Positions 25,399 through 35,616 of a stretch of DNA of 64,000 bases are shown here, in pieces. Where the stretch lies: NCBI GenBank assembly GCA_037157565.1, contig JAZHRO010000003.1, forward strand, positions 68,760,501-68,824,500, given 5' to 3'. A program made the position numbers and the translations under genes. This stretch comes from Thalassia testudinum (lineage: Eukaryota > Streptophyta > Magnoliopsida > Alismatales > Hydrocharitaceae). Under the pieces are notes generated by a model. It saw only the letters and a list, made by a program, of their open reading frames with translations. It made no database searches and was not told the DNA's origin. Within the stretch, counting starts at the first letter, position 1. Each line of letters starts with the position of its first letter.

Positions 25399-26984
25399 AT
25401 GTATATGGATATATGTATATATATATGTATGTATACTAATACATAAGTATATAAGTACTACTATATGTATAAATATAAATATATATATGTATATAAATAT
25501 TTGTATATATATCAATATATATATGTATACGTATATATATATATATATGTATATGATAGAGTATAGGTGTGTGTGTGTATGGAAGTGTGAGTGTATGTGT
25601 GTGTAAGCGTCGGTAAAGAGAGTGTCGTGAGTGTTGTCAGAGAGAGAGAGAGAGAGAGCGGGAGAGATAGCGCTGCTAAGGCGTCTGGAGCTTCAACGTG
25701 TCGTCTGGAATCCTACGCGTGTGCGCAGGCACGTATGCGCGCAGAGGACATGCGCTGGAGGGAGTGGCGCGGAGAGGCGTACGCGGGTGAGTGAAGCGGG
25801 TGACCCAAGCAGGCAGGCGCGCACGCGGGCAAAGGCCGGTTGCGATGCGCCAAGTGACCGGTAAACTGAGAAACTCACTGGTCACCCCACTATAGCCATA
25901 GTGTTCCATAGAAACGCGTGAACAGTGGCTACAGTGGCCGGGCAAGCCGCGCAACTGGGAGCTGCTGGTGCTGTGAGTGCGGCCGGCTCGCGCGCGAGGA
26001 ACAAGGTCTGCGTCGGCAGGTTGCGAGGGCGGAGAAGTTTGCGACAGAGCGCACGGAGAGGGAGTTGGTGTGCGCAGTGGAGGGCGAGGGTGACTTGCTG
26101 CTTGCAAGGAGGCTTGCGGGTGCTGCTAGGGTGCGCTAGGGTGCTTGGCCGGCCGCTGCAGAGGTGCGTAGTGGCCGGTTGCGGGCAGAAGAGAGAGCGC
26201 GACAGAGAGAAGAAGCGGGAGGCGGTGGTGCCTGCAGGCACGCACTGGAGGCGAGGGCACCTGCAAGCACGTGCGGAAGGGGCTGGGGCTGCTGCCGCCT
26301 TGCCGCTGAGCTTCGAGCTTCAGACCATGAAGCTCGCGGCAAAGACTGAAGGTCCTCAAACGGTGAACCAAGAAAAGAGCCACCACGTCCACCGGCTCTT
26401 TGAAGAGCTGGGCGGTGGTGGTCTCACTGTGGTGGGTGTGCACCACAGTGAGGGCTCCTGTCCGTCGGGTGTCTCCTCGGAGAAGGAGGGTCGGCATGTG
26501 GAGGGAGAGGAAGGAGAGGACGGTGGCCTAGAAGGAGAAGTGTTGGGTTCTTTTGGCGTTGGACCAGGCTGCTGCCAGAAGGAGCCGAACCCTCTTTTTT
26601 ATAGAGGAGGAAGGCATGCACAGCCATGCCCTGGCTGTGCATGCGGCTGCATGGGGCTCGGCAGGGAGTGGTGCCTGCAGCTGCAGGGAGAGGTGAGTAG
26701 GGAAGCATGGTGCGAGGAGGAAGAAGTCAATCCATGCACAGCAACCGCAGGAAGAAAGATTTCCAAATCAAATGGAAATAAAAATAAAGATGGGAATTTT
26801 GCGAAGCAGCACATGAAGAAAATGTAAATTGCGAGGCTAATTTATTTACTCTCCTCCCCCCTTAATTAAATGCATGCATGCGTCTATATTCACAAATGCA
26901 ACTATGTCTACCTAATATGCACTGATAATGCTAGGAAATAGCACAAGACGGCACAATTGTAGGTGTATTTTTGCGGTGCAATCA
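23998..26984 (-). repeat. 5' LTR of element B
   Basis: 2987 bp, the partner of 12473-15636. TATAAAAA (26596-26603, minus sense) lies about 380 bp from the LTR start, so U3 is short and the AT-rich tract (24660-25560) should be transcribed as part of the leader. GC-rich open frames at 25925-26827 are not conserved in the other LTR copies. Confidence 0.88.
24660..25560. repeat. TATATG/TATATA low-complexity tract in B 5' LTR
   Basis: The equivalent of 13211-14140, with a pure (TA)n run of about 45 bp near 24763-24807 that is longer than in the other copies. It is followed by GTGTGTGTGT and a GAGAGAGA run. Confidence 0.9.
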
Positions 26985-27138
26985 CCAACCGGCACTCGAC
27001 TGTTCACGGAGCACGGTACACTGCGGCCTCCTCTCTCTGCGCCCACTTCCCTCCAGCGTGCGCCTCTCTGCGCGCCTTTGCATGCGCGTGAAGCCTCCAG
27101 ACGACGCCTGGCGACCTCGGACGACTTAACCAGCGCAG

Positions 27139-27170
<32 letters not shown>

Positions 27171-27214
27171 ACAGAACTCTCTCACTCTCTCTCTACACAC
27201 ACACACACACCTAT

Positions 27215-27880
27215 ACTCTACCTTATACATATATATATATATATCAATATATACGTACATATATATATATATACTTATATACATATATCTATACATATAT
27301 TAGTATTTATATAACTATGTATTAGTCTATATACATACATATACATATATATATATATATATACACACACACAGATATATACTTACATATATACATATAT
27401 TTATATACATACATATATATATACACATATATATTTACATATATACATATACTTATATACATATATATATATATATACACATATATCTATACATATATTA
27501 GTACTTATATAACTATGTATTAGTCTATATACATACATATATATATCTATATACATCTATATACTTATTTATACATATATACATATATATACATCCAAAT
27601 ACTTATACATACATATATATATATATATATACATATCTATCTACATATATCTATATATACATATATTACTATATACATACACATATATATATATATATAT
27701 ATACATCTGTATAGTATTATATACATATATATATATATATACATATAGCTACATATATATATATATATATATACATATATACACATATATATACCTATAT
27801 ATTTATAACCATATATATATATACACATATAGATATATTTACATATACACACACACATATATATATATATATATATTTTT
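27215..27880. repeat. TACATA/TATATA low-complexity tract in solo LTR B1
   Basis: The reverse-complement counterpart of the tracts in B, preceded by CTCTCTCT and ACACACAC runs as expected for the opposite sense. It is shorter (about 0.67 kb), showing independent length drift. Confidence 0.88.
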
Positions 27881-28574
27881 TCACATTACTTACCATACGT
27901 GGTATCGTGGGAATATCTGCACCAGTTGCTAATATTCCCTGATACACGCGTACAAAAAGTGTGTTCGCATTCATCTACCACCAATCCACCTTACACGCAG
28001 CACTTCGTCCAATTGGTTGCGTCTTTCTAGACGACGACTGACTCGACACCGTGCTACACTCCATCTCCGCCTCCACCCCCACCCCTTTATACATATATAG
28101 TATATACATATATATATATACTATAGTTACTTTACTTCTGCTTCTCTTTCCTACCAATAAAAAGATAAAAAGAATATATAAAAGAGAAAAGATAATCCTT
28201 GACTTGCAGGTACTCCATCTTGCGAATAGCAAGACCTGTTTTGGAACCCTGATTTGGCTCAAAGCCAAGAACCTAATTTTGACGGTGTGCCTCAAGGACC
28301 AAGATTATCAGAAAAAAATCTTAAATAGAAAAACACCAAAAACACAATAAATGAACGGAAGAGATTCGTTGTAGGAAAGGCGTAGAAACTTGACTTTTAA
28401 CCCCACTTCCCTGAGTTCGACCCTGGGCCTAAAAGTGACCAAGATAAAATCAAGTAGGCCACGTTAAAAATTTTGTAAAGAGATGGTTAGGTCCGATTTA
28501 GGTTAACCACTATACACATTTCAACGATAAAATCACCATATTAACACACCTATCCGGGCTCGACCAACAATAGT

Positions 28575-30382
28575 AAATGGGTCAGTCCTATTCACGTGGT
28601 GCCCAAAAAGGCAGGATTCATGGTGGAGACTAATGAGAAAGGGGAGCACGTCACCACTAGACCCACAACAAGTTGGAGGATATGCATTGATTATCGTCGC
28701 TTAAACACCGCTACCCAGAAAGACGACTTTCCTCTGCCATTTATTGATCAGATACTGGAAAAATTAGCAGGGAATAAATACTTCTACTTTCTTGATAGAT
28801 ATTCTAGGTACAATCAGATTGTTGTCTTTCTGGACGACCAAGAGCGCACGACCTTGACAAGTCCTTATGGCACATTTGCCTTCTACCGAATGCCATTTCG
28901 ACTATGTAATGCTCCAGGAACATTTTAGCGGTGTATGATGTCCATCCTTTCGGACATGATTGACGAGTTCATTGAGGTTTTCATGGATGATTTTTCCATA
29001 TACGGCTCATCGTTTGACCACTGTCTCTCACATTTAGAAAAAGTTCTCACCCACTGTGAGGAGACAGGATTGGTGCTTAGCTAGGAGAAAAGCCATTTTA
29101 TGGTTCAACAAGGCATTGTTCTTGGGCATGTAGTGTCCGAGCGAGGCTTAGAGGTGGACAAGGCTAAGGTTGCGTCCATTTCTAAGCTTCCACCACTCAC
29201 CAATGTTAAGCAGATTCGTTCATTCTTAGGCCATGCTGACTTTTATAGGTGCTTCATTAAAGACTTTAGCAAGATTTCTAGGCCACTTTGTGACCTACTG
29301 GAGAAGGATACTCCCTTCATTTTTTATGCAAAGTGTGCCAAGGCCTTCCAATTTTTGAAGGAGGCCCTCATAACTGCGCCGATCCTACAAGCACCTGATT
29401 GGACCCTCCCATTTGAGTTAATGTGTGATGCCTCTGATTTTGTAGTGGGTACGATCCTTGGTCAATGGGTTGATAAAAAGCCTCATGTGTTGTACTATGC
29501 AAGTAAGACTCTTACAGATCCATAGCAAAACTACACTGTGACAGAAAAAGAACTTCTTGCGGTAGTATTTGCTTTGGAGAAGTTTAGGTCATATCTTATG
29601 TGATCCAAGGTTGTGGTTTATACTGATCACTCAGCCTTAAAACATTTGCTCACAAAGGACACCAAACCTAGGCTGATTCGTTGGATTCTATTATTACAAG
29701 AGTTCAACCTTGATATCTGTGACAAGAAAGGGGTTGAAAATGTTGTTGCAGCTCATTTGTCTAGGATTCCAATTGAGGCTTCAACCTCGTCAGGAGACAT
29801 CCGTGACATCTTTCCCGACGAAACGGTAATGGCAGTACAACCTTCAACACCGTGGTATGCTGATGTTTGCAACTACTTGGTCACTGGTGAAACCCCCAGT
29901 ACGTGGAATAAGCATAAGCGAGACAGATTTCTCGCTAGCATCAAGTATTATCACTGAGAGGACCTGGAGCTCTTTAGAATAGGTTGTGATCAAGTGTTAC
30001 GAAGATGTGTCCTGGAAGAGGAACAACAGAGTGTCTTGAATTTTTGCCACACACTGCACTGTAGAGGACACTTTAGTGTTAAGAAGACTACGTATAAGGT
30101 TCTCCAGTATGGTTTCTGGTGGCCTTCACTTTTCAAAGACACACACACCTTTGTGGAGGCTTGTCTTCATTATAAACAAACTAGAACTATTGGCAAGAGA
30201 GATGAGATGCCCCAATAACCCATTCTTCCGGTAGAGATATTCAACGTTTGGAGCATAGATTTCATGGGTCCTTTCCCATCATCTCATGGCTTTGAATATA
30301 TCCTCGTGGCAGTTGATTATGTGTCAAAGTGGATAGAAGCCATTTCGACAAGGACCAACGATCACTCCATGGTCCTGCCTTT
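28575..30382 (+). pseudogene. pol: Element A pol, middle part: RT, RNase H, start of integrase (broken)
   Basis: The frame continues in register from 11197 after removal of the B1 block. RT palm motifs are present: SWRICIDYRRLN, FPLPFIDQILEKLAG and an intact catalytic FMDDF (28980-28994). RNase H follows with DASDFVVGTILGQ, a [18 protein letters not shown] segment and [11 protein letters not shown]. The integrase N-terminal zinc domain shows HCRGH, but its final cysteine is Tyr (ACLHY, codon 30171-30173). The first catalytic Asp is in IDFMGPF (30258-30260). Nonsense codons interrupt at 28926, about 29082, 29523, about 29601, 29955 and 30216. Nearly all are explained by one transition from W, Q or R codons. 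It ends at TSD CCTTT (30378-30382), where D inserted. Confidence 0.92.
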
Positions 30383-31299
30383 TGACCGAGTCGATCTTTC
30401 GCTTTTAAGTCGTTTGTAGTTTAATGTGGTGGAAAAATCGACTAATCAATTTTTAATAAGAAATAACCACTCGCAGAGGAGCGGGTCGTTTCCACAGGGA
30501 GGCAATAACGTATTAAAATTCGCGCCACTTAAAAATGTTTGTTCGGAGTCAATTTGGACAAGAACCAAGCCAAGATTGCCTTTAGATTAAGGTTTAAGCA
30601 AGAAATAATGCTGAAATGGCAATTATGATAAACTACAGGATATTTTCCGCAATGCAGAGTGAATAGAATATGAATAAAATCTGGCAATGGCAGAAAATGT
30701 AAATTTTAATCAACGCTTTACTGTAGCAAAACAGGGGAATTTTTCCCCGTTGTCTTGCGCGACGAGGAGCCGATGGCTGGGCGCGGGAAGCTCAGTGGAG
30801 GTCCCTTGGATCAAGGGCTTCGAATCGGTGGTGACGGCGAGTCGCGCGGTGGCCGGAGGTGGCCGGACGAGCTCCGGCGGAGGTGCTGCAGGCGGTTGTG
30901 CGTGGGCGCGCGGAGGGTCTGCGGAGGGCACTGGCGCGCGGAGGCGTGGCTGCGGTGGTCTGCAGGCGGGCGCTGGCGTATGCGGTGGAAGCTGCAGAGG
31001 TCGGTTGCTGGCGGTTCTGCATGCGGTTGTGCGTGGGCGCGCGGAGGGCGCTGGCGCGCGGAGGCGTGGCTGCGGTGGTCTGCAGGAGGGCGCTTGCGCG
31101 GTGGTTTGCAGGTGGTTGGCGTGTGCGGTGGAAGCTGCAGGCGGTTGTTGGAGGATGCTGCAGGCTGGTCTGCAGGCGTTGGAGGAGAGCGCGGGCTGAT
31201 CTGCAGGCGTGCGCAGGTCAGCAGCCGGTGAGCGGTGGAGGGCGCAGGCGGTTTGGTGGCCGGTTGGAGAGTGCAGGCTGAGGAAGTGGAGGTGAGCGG

Positions 31300-31343
31300 G
31301 TAACTTCAGACGTCTGGGAAATTTCCCAGACGTCTTAAGTTAC
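31300..31343. repeat. 44-bp palindrome containing two AGACGTCT boxes (D 3' LTR)
   Basis: GTAACTTC, then AGACGTCTGGGAAA, mirrored by TTTCCCAGACGTCT, then TAAGTTAC. The central 28 bp are a perfect palindrome and the whole has one mismatched pair. It is identical at 36534-36577 in the other LTR. It lies downstream of the TATA box in the element sense, so it would fold as a hairpin in the RNA leader. Confidence 0.9.
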
Positions 31344-31592
31344 TGAGAGGGTGGCTGATCAGTAGGTTGGTGACGGTGGTCGGCGATGACGGCGAGGGAG
31401 TTGCACGCTAAGGTGCTCACGGTAATGCGGGCGAGCTCCGGATGGCGGTGTGGCCTGTCACACCACACGCCCACGGTGGTGGAGACTCGCCGCCACGGTA
31501 GAGGCCGGCAGTGTGGAGTGGAAGAGAGAGGATCTCTCTGCACAGTGGTGGGTCGGTGGCGGAGGCCTCCTGCAGCCGGCAGCTTCCGTGCT

Positions 31593-31601
31593 CCTTTTAT
31601 A
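31593..31601 (-). promoter_or_regulatory. TATA box of D 3' LTR
   Basis: Element-sense TATAAAAGG. The partner copy at 36827-36835 in the 5' LTR would drive transcription of D. Confidence 0.7.
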
Positions 31602-32006
31602 GTGTCTTGAACAATTTTGAAATCAGCCGCCGACCAGATCCACCACATCCGCTCCCCCTTGAATGGCTTCATCACTGCAGCAGCCGGGCGTTGGAGCGGC
31701 AGCCAGCCGTTCTGAAAGAAGACGAATAAAGAAAATATTATTAAAATATTAGGGTTATTTATGTATAGACCCTCAACTTCTATGTTAATAAAAACAATAT
31801 ACCTAATTGGTTATCTAATTAGATGAATGCTATTCTAAGCTAATTCTAAATGCACTTAAGATATGAATGCAATGTATGGATTATGTAATTAGATTAAAAC
31901 TATGAATTAATCTATTTACATCCTCATTTATACTAAATAAATGTTAGAATTAACCTAATGTGTAGGCACTTAAATACTTAAATAGCCCACAACTATGGGC
32001 TAATCA

Positions 32007-32045
32007 AATACCCCCATGCCTAGTTTTTGCTAGTCCCTAGCAAAA
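32007..32045 (-). other. 3' polypurine tract and hairpin of element D
   Basis: Element sense: TTTTGCTAGGGACTAGCAAAA, then actaggcatgggggtatt, then LTR TG at 32006. Same design as B, E and F. Confidence 0.85.
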
Positions 32046-32347
32046 TTAAGCGAAAACTAACACTCTAAGTAGACTAGTCAACTCAGTCTTCCTTCAGAAG
32101 CATATTAAGTTCAGGTTCTAAACCCAAGGTTCCTAAGTAGTTGCTAAGTTACAGACTAGGTCGGCTAAAGACGAGTTGCCAGCACAAGTTTGCCTGATTT
32201 CTGACTCTACCCTAAAGTTTATTGATCCCTGAGATTAAAGCATCCGTGCTTGTGCATTGGTCCGAGTTATTTGAGTTAAAGGATTTTTTTTTTTTTTTAA
32301 TATATATACTTTTTTTTTTTTTATATGTACAAATGTATGCAATTATG

Positions 32348-34344
32348 CTATGTATATCCCCAAGTACACCCCCCCATGCCTAAAATCTGCAATGTCCTCA
32401 TTGCATAGAAGGATATTACCTGGGTCAAAGCTGGGCTGAATAGCCGAAGAACCTGCAAATCAGGTTCAAGAATTGCAGAAATAGGCCCTAAAAATGAGGA
32501 AAGCAAAGTTGGCCTAGAAAATAGGTAACCTAGGATGTTGGCGAGCTGATGATGAATCCCGATAGCAAATGCTCGCCCAACTAAAATGGGAATGAAATCT
32601 TCCCAGGTCACCAGAAGAGGTTCTAAAGGATAAACAGTTAAAATAACCTCCAAAGGGGTAGGGGTAGGATGACAAGGATCCTCCAAAAAGAATGGGGAAG
32701 GAATGGTATAGAGATAAACCCCCAGGGTAATGGACTGACTAAAGAAATCATCAATCCATACCCGATACTCCATTACAGAAAATATTGGTCTGTTAAGCCC
32801 CCTAGTCAGAACAAAAATGAGCAATTCTCTAAGGCAAGGATCGTCTAGGGTGTCCAAGTTACGAGGTTGTGGGATGGCCATAAGATCTAGATTGGGTTTA
32901 ATCAGCTTGGTGTCCATCCCAAACACTCTTTCTAAATCCTCAATTTCATCCCTAGCATTCCTTGCACCATCACGTGGATCTTCCTGCTCTTCATCAGGAG
33001 TCACAATTTCGCTTTCAGTTATAAGAGAATCAGAGGGTGACTTCGAAGTGAATGAAGGCAGGTTGGAAGCAACAGATCTAGGGATTATCCTATTAATGTC
33101 ATCCCCGGGTTTTTGTTCTTTACTCACATCTTCCCCGGAGTCTATATGTGAATCCACATAAATCTTAGAAATTGCTTCCAAATTTTCCATCATTTTATCA
33201 TGAGGAGAAATATCATCAATGGGTGTGCCAAGGAAACCTAATTTGGTCAAATTTGTGACATCCTCAGGGGTTAACTCTTCAAATAATACATAATCACCCT
33301 TAGTGTCACTCCAAATCTTGAATGTAGGTTCCTCATATAATTCATCTTCCTCCTCATCACACAATTCATCATGTACCCGAGGTCTAGAATCATTTAATAT
33401 ATCAGCAGATCCCCTAGGGTGCTCTATCTGAGGTAAATTATTTACATTGGTTACATCAGACTCCTCAGATAGGTCAATTTCTTTAGGGTTAGGTTCCCTA
33501 AGGGTGGGTTTGAGTTCCATATCATGATCAGAAGGGAGGGTAGGATTAACAACTTGACTTTGACCCACTTCATCAAATGTCACGAAAATACTATCATCTG
33601 GGTCGAGGTCTTCCAATGGCACCATCATTCCCTTCTTTTGACTCCAATATAATTCAGGTGGATACTCAACCTTATCATCATCTTCCTCAGGTTGCCACCT
33701 TTCTTCATCCAATGCATAGCTACTTTAATGTGTATTTTCCTCCCACCTAAAGTGTAGATCTCTCAAGGAAGTGTCATCTAATGGGGAGGTTTCAAAATCA
33801 ATCCTCGAAAAGTAGCTATTTTCCCCAGAATTTCCCTTCAACTTAAAGTGTAGCTTTCCCACGGGAGATGCATCTATTGTAGAGGGGTATACGTCATCAT
33901 CAATGGGGCAGATTGGGTGGCTAATTTCATCTCTTTCTTGTTGGCCTGCTCTCAAAGATTCTCCTAACAATTCACTCATTTCATTTTGCATTTTCTGTAT
34001 TTCCATCTTCAAAGAGGAGAGGTCATTTTTATCATAAGAGAAGTCAGGCTTAGGCTTATAGTACCCAGGAGTGTTTGTCCAACCATTATAAGTTTTCAGG
34101 GTGGGTGGGTTGGGTATTTCTTTGGTATGTGGATATTGGGCAAAGCAAATCCCGCTCCTGAGTTCTGCTCACTAATTTGGGGCTTAACTAGGCCAATACT
34201 CCTATAATAGGAGTAAAACGGATCCCAATGATTGTCATTATGTCCATCAAGGAATGGACCATCTCGGCGTCTGGGATCAAAGGATGCAGAGTGGGGGTAA
34301 GGGTGTGGGCAAGATGTGAAAGGATGAAAATCAATGTGGTCCAT
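32348..34344 (-). pseudogene. Orphan ORF of element D (unrecognised protein)
   Basis: I do not recognise this protein. From 34012 to 32348 one frame is open for about 555 codons with a single stop (near 33714). A preceding segment, 34344-34096 (start MDHIDFHPFTSC, rich in His/Pro/Tyr/Asp), is in another frame. The N-terminal half of the main frame is strongly acidic and contains an internal duplication: WSQKKGMMVPLEDLDPDD and, about 110 residues later, WSDTKGDYVLFEELTPED. The C-terminal third is hydrophobic (for example VGRAFAIGIHHQLANILGYL) and runs into the PPT-like block. No gag, zinc knuckle, protease or polymerase motif is visible. It occupies the place of gag-pol. It could be a captured gene, a replaced env-like ORF or a fast-evolving Gag substitute; none of these is proven. 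Confidence 0.6.
32368..32402 (-). other. Internal PPT-like block of element D
   Basis: Element sense AATGAGGACATTGCAG…taggcatgggggggt, directly at the end of the orphan ORF. Its counterparts are 61091-61125 (A), 16731-16763 (B), 40672-40705 (E) and 55257-55290 (F). Confidence 0.7.
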
Positions 34345-35596
34345 TCTAACTCACACTTCAATCAGAATTCCCCAAGCAAGACACAATTCAAAAAGGACCT
34401 TTTAGGTCTTTCCCAATTTAGGCTTTTGATTTTAAGTCAGATTGCAGGTGACAATACAATTTGTTCAATCAATTTACGTGCCTATTGTCGACCTACGGCT
34501 CGCCTAAAAAGACCTAGTTGGAGCTTAGGTGTTCTTCCCTAAATCTCAAATGGTCAAGTAAATCCAAAGACGGAAGATCGAGGGATGCAAGTAGGCCTAA
34601 GCCTTCCTTTGAAGCTGTGCTTTCGCGGTGCTCCTCAACTACCCCCAAAAATCCGTGACAGGGTATCCCCCTCTTTGGATTTACAAAACCTTTGATTTCC
34701 AGTTCCGAACACTTCAGAATCCAACGAAAGGAGGGCTCTTGTCCTAGTATTTCCAAACCTAAGGAGTGTCTAGAAACGTGCCGTGGTGCAAGTGAAATAA
34801 GTGTGCATACACCGTCAAAGATTTTGAACTTTGAATCGCACGCCAAGTTTGAAAATCAAATCCTTGGTTTTTAAAATGTCCTTCCTTTAATTAGTCCTTT
34901 TTCTAAAGAAAATATGTGACCACTTGTTAGATTTATTCAGTACAGATTAGGTGGTCTTCGCATTAAATCCCAAATGCGATGCGTGATCAAAAATAGGATG
35001 CAAAGTAAGAGAATGCGTACCTTGCCTCCAGCGATCTTCGATGCAAAAATGCACGCAATGCAGAAAAGCAAATCTAGAGGCTGCTCATACAGACCTAAAT
35101 GGTTCGTCCTAGGGCAGGCAGCTTCTAGCAGGCAGCTCATTTTTTTTTCTTTTTTCTATTTTTTTTAGAACTACTTATGCACAAGCAAATAAAAGAAATA
35201 ATAAAAAAAAATAAACCTAAATCTAAAGAAAAGGGAACAGGCTCCCAAAAATTACCCAGCACGGGTCCAAAACAAAATCGGGGAACAAACCCCTCAAAAT
35301 TTGCCCCAGAACAAGGGTTTCAAACTAACTGTAATGAAAAATTAAGTCTTCAGTCTTAATTCTATTCTAATTAAATTAGCGATTAAATACAGTGGTGTCC
35401 ATCGCGTCCTCGTCCTTCTCCTCCTTTCAAAATTGCTTGTCCACTTCTCGTCTGGCGACGTCAAGGGTCGCCTCTCACAGTGGCTGATTCTTGCACAAAA
35501 TTTCTCGCACAGAAAAGAAAATAATAGATGGTCAAATCTCTGTGCAATTGACAAATAATCAAAATAAAATTAGGCGAAATTATTGCGTCTGTTGCC
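34345..35596 (-). other. Untranslated leader of element D
   Basis: 1.25 kb between PBS and orphan ORF without a recognisable gene. Confidence 0.6.
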
Positions 35597-35614
35597 TCCC
35601 CGGCAACGGCGCCA
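35597..35614 (-). other. tRNA-Asp primer binding site of element D
   Basis: Element-sense TGGCGCCGTTGCCGGGGA, a perfect 18-nt complement of tRNA-Asp, 2 bp from the LTR at 35617. Confidence 0.93.
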
Positions 35615-35616
35615 TT

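Larger units (their letters stand above)
12473..26984 (-). mobile_element. Element B: non-autonomous gypsy element with gag-PR only, inserted in solo LTR B1
   Basis: Minus-strand element with the 3' LTR on the left (12473-15636) and the 5' LTR on the right (23998-26984). LTRs are TG…CA in both directions: TGGTGTCGGAC…GGTGCAATCA in plus coordinates. The 5-bp duplication is CCAAA (12468-12472) and CCAAC (26985-26989), one mismatch. Within the 8.4-kb internal region, after removal of solo LTR C (20580-23210), there is a tRNA-Asp PBS, a gag, a protease and a 3' untranslated part with PPT. There is no reverse transcriptase, RNase H or integrase, so B depended on another element for copying and integration. 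Confidence 0.9.
11198..28569 (+). mobile_element. Solo LTR B1 (plus sense), split by a full-length copy B of its own family
   Basis: It begins TGATTGCACCGC and ends GACCAACA, flanked by the perfect 5-bp duplication ATAGT (11193-11197 and 28570-28574) inside the RT of element A. Excluding the inner insertion (12473-26984 and one TSD copy) the two halves, 11198-12472 and 26990-28569, add up to one LTR of about 2.86 kb in the same sense. No internal region or second LTR accompanies it, so it is a solo LTR formed by LTR-LTR recombination before B landed. The TATA box TATAAAAA is at 11560-11567. The AT-microsatellite stretch characteristic of the family lies in the right half (about 27215-27880). 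Confidence 0.88.
30383..32006 (-). repeat. 3' LTR of element D
   Basis: 1624 bp, TGACCGAGTC…GGGCTAATCA in plus coordinates. It contains a 44-bp near-perfect palindrome (31300-31343), TATA (31593-31601) and a roughly 120-bp direct repeat (about 30903-31022 and 31023-31142, sharing 'ctggcgcgcggaggcgtggc'). The GC-rich open frames of 140-170 codons here are by-products of this repeat. Confidence 0.95.

Noticed and set aside
11198..28569. Reading this block as a single element with LTRs at both ends and B's LTRs as internal duplications
   Set aside because: The outer pieces are opposite halves of one LTR, opposite in sense to B, and the nested target duplications ATAGT and CCAAA/C fit a solo LTR plus inner insertion.
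30687..31281. Three overlapping Ala/Gly/Arg/Trp-rich open frames of 140-170 codons, repeated at 35921-36515
   Set aside because: They lie in the GC-rich U5 of the D LTRs, antisense to the element; their openness follows from GC content and a 120-bp repeat, and repetition only reflects the LTR pair.
32348..33712. Calling the D ORF an envelope protein
   Set aside because: Athila env-like ORFs lie 3' of integrase; here no pol is present, and no signal peptide plus single transmembrane anchor pattern or conserved env motif can be shown. Left as unrecognised.
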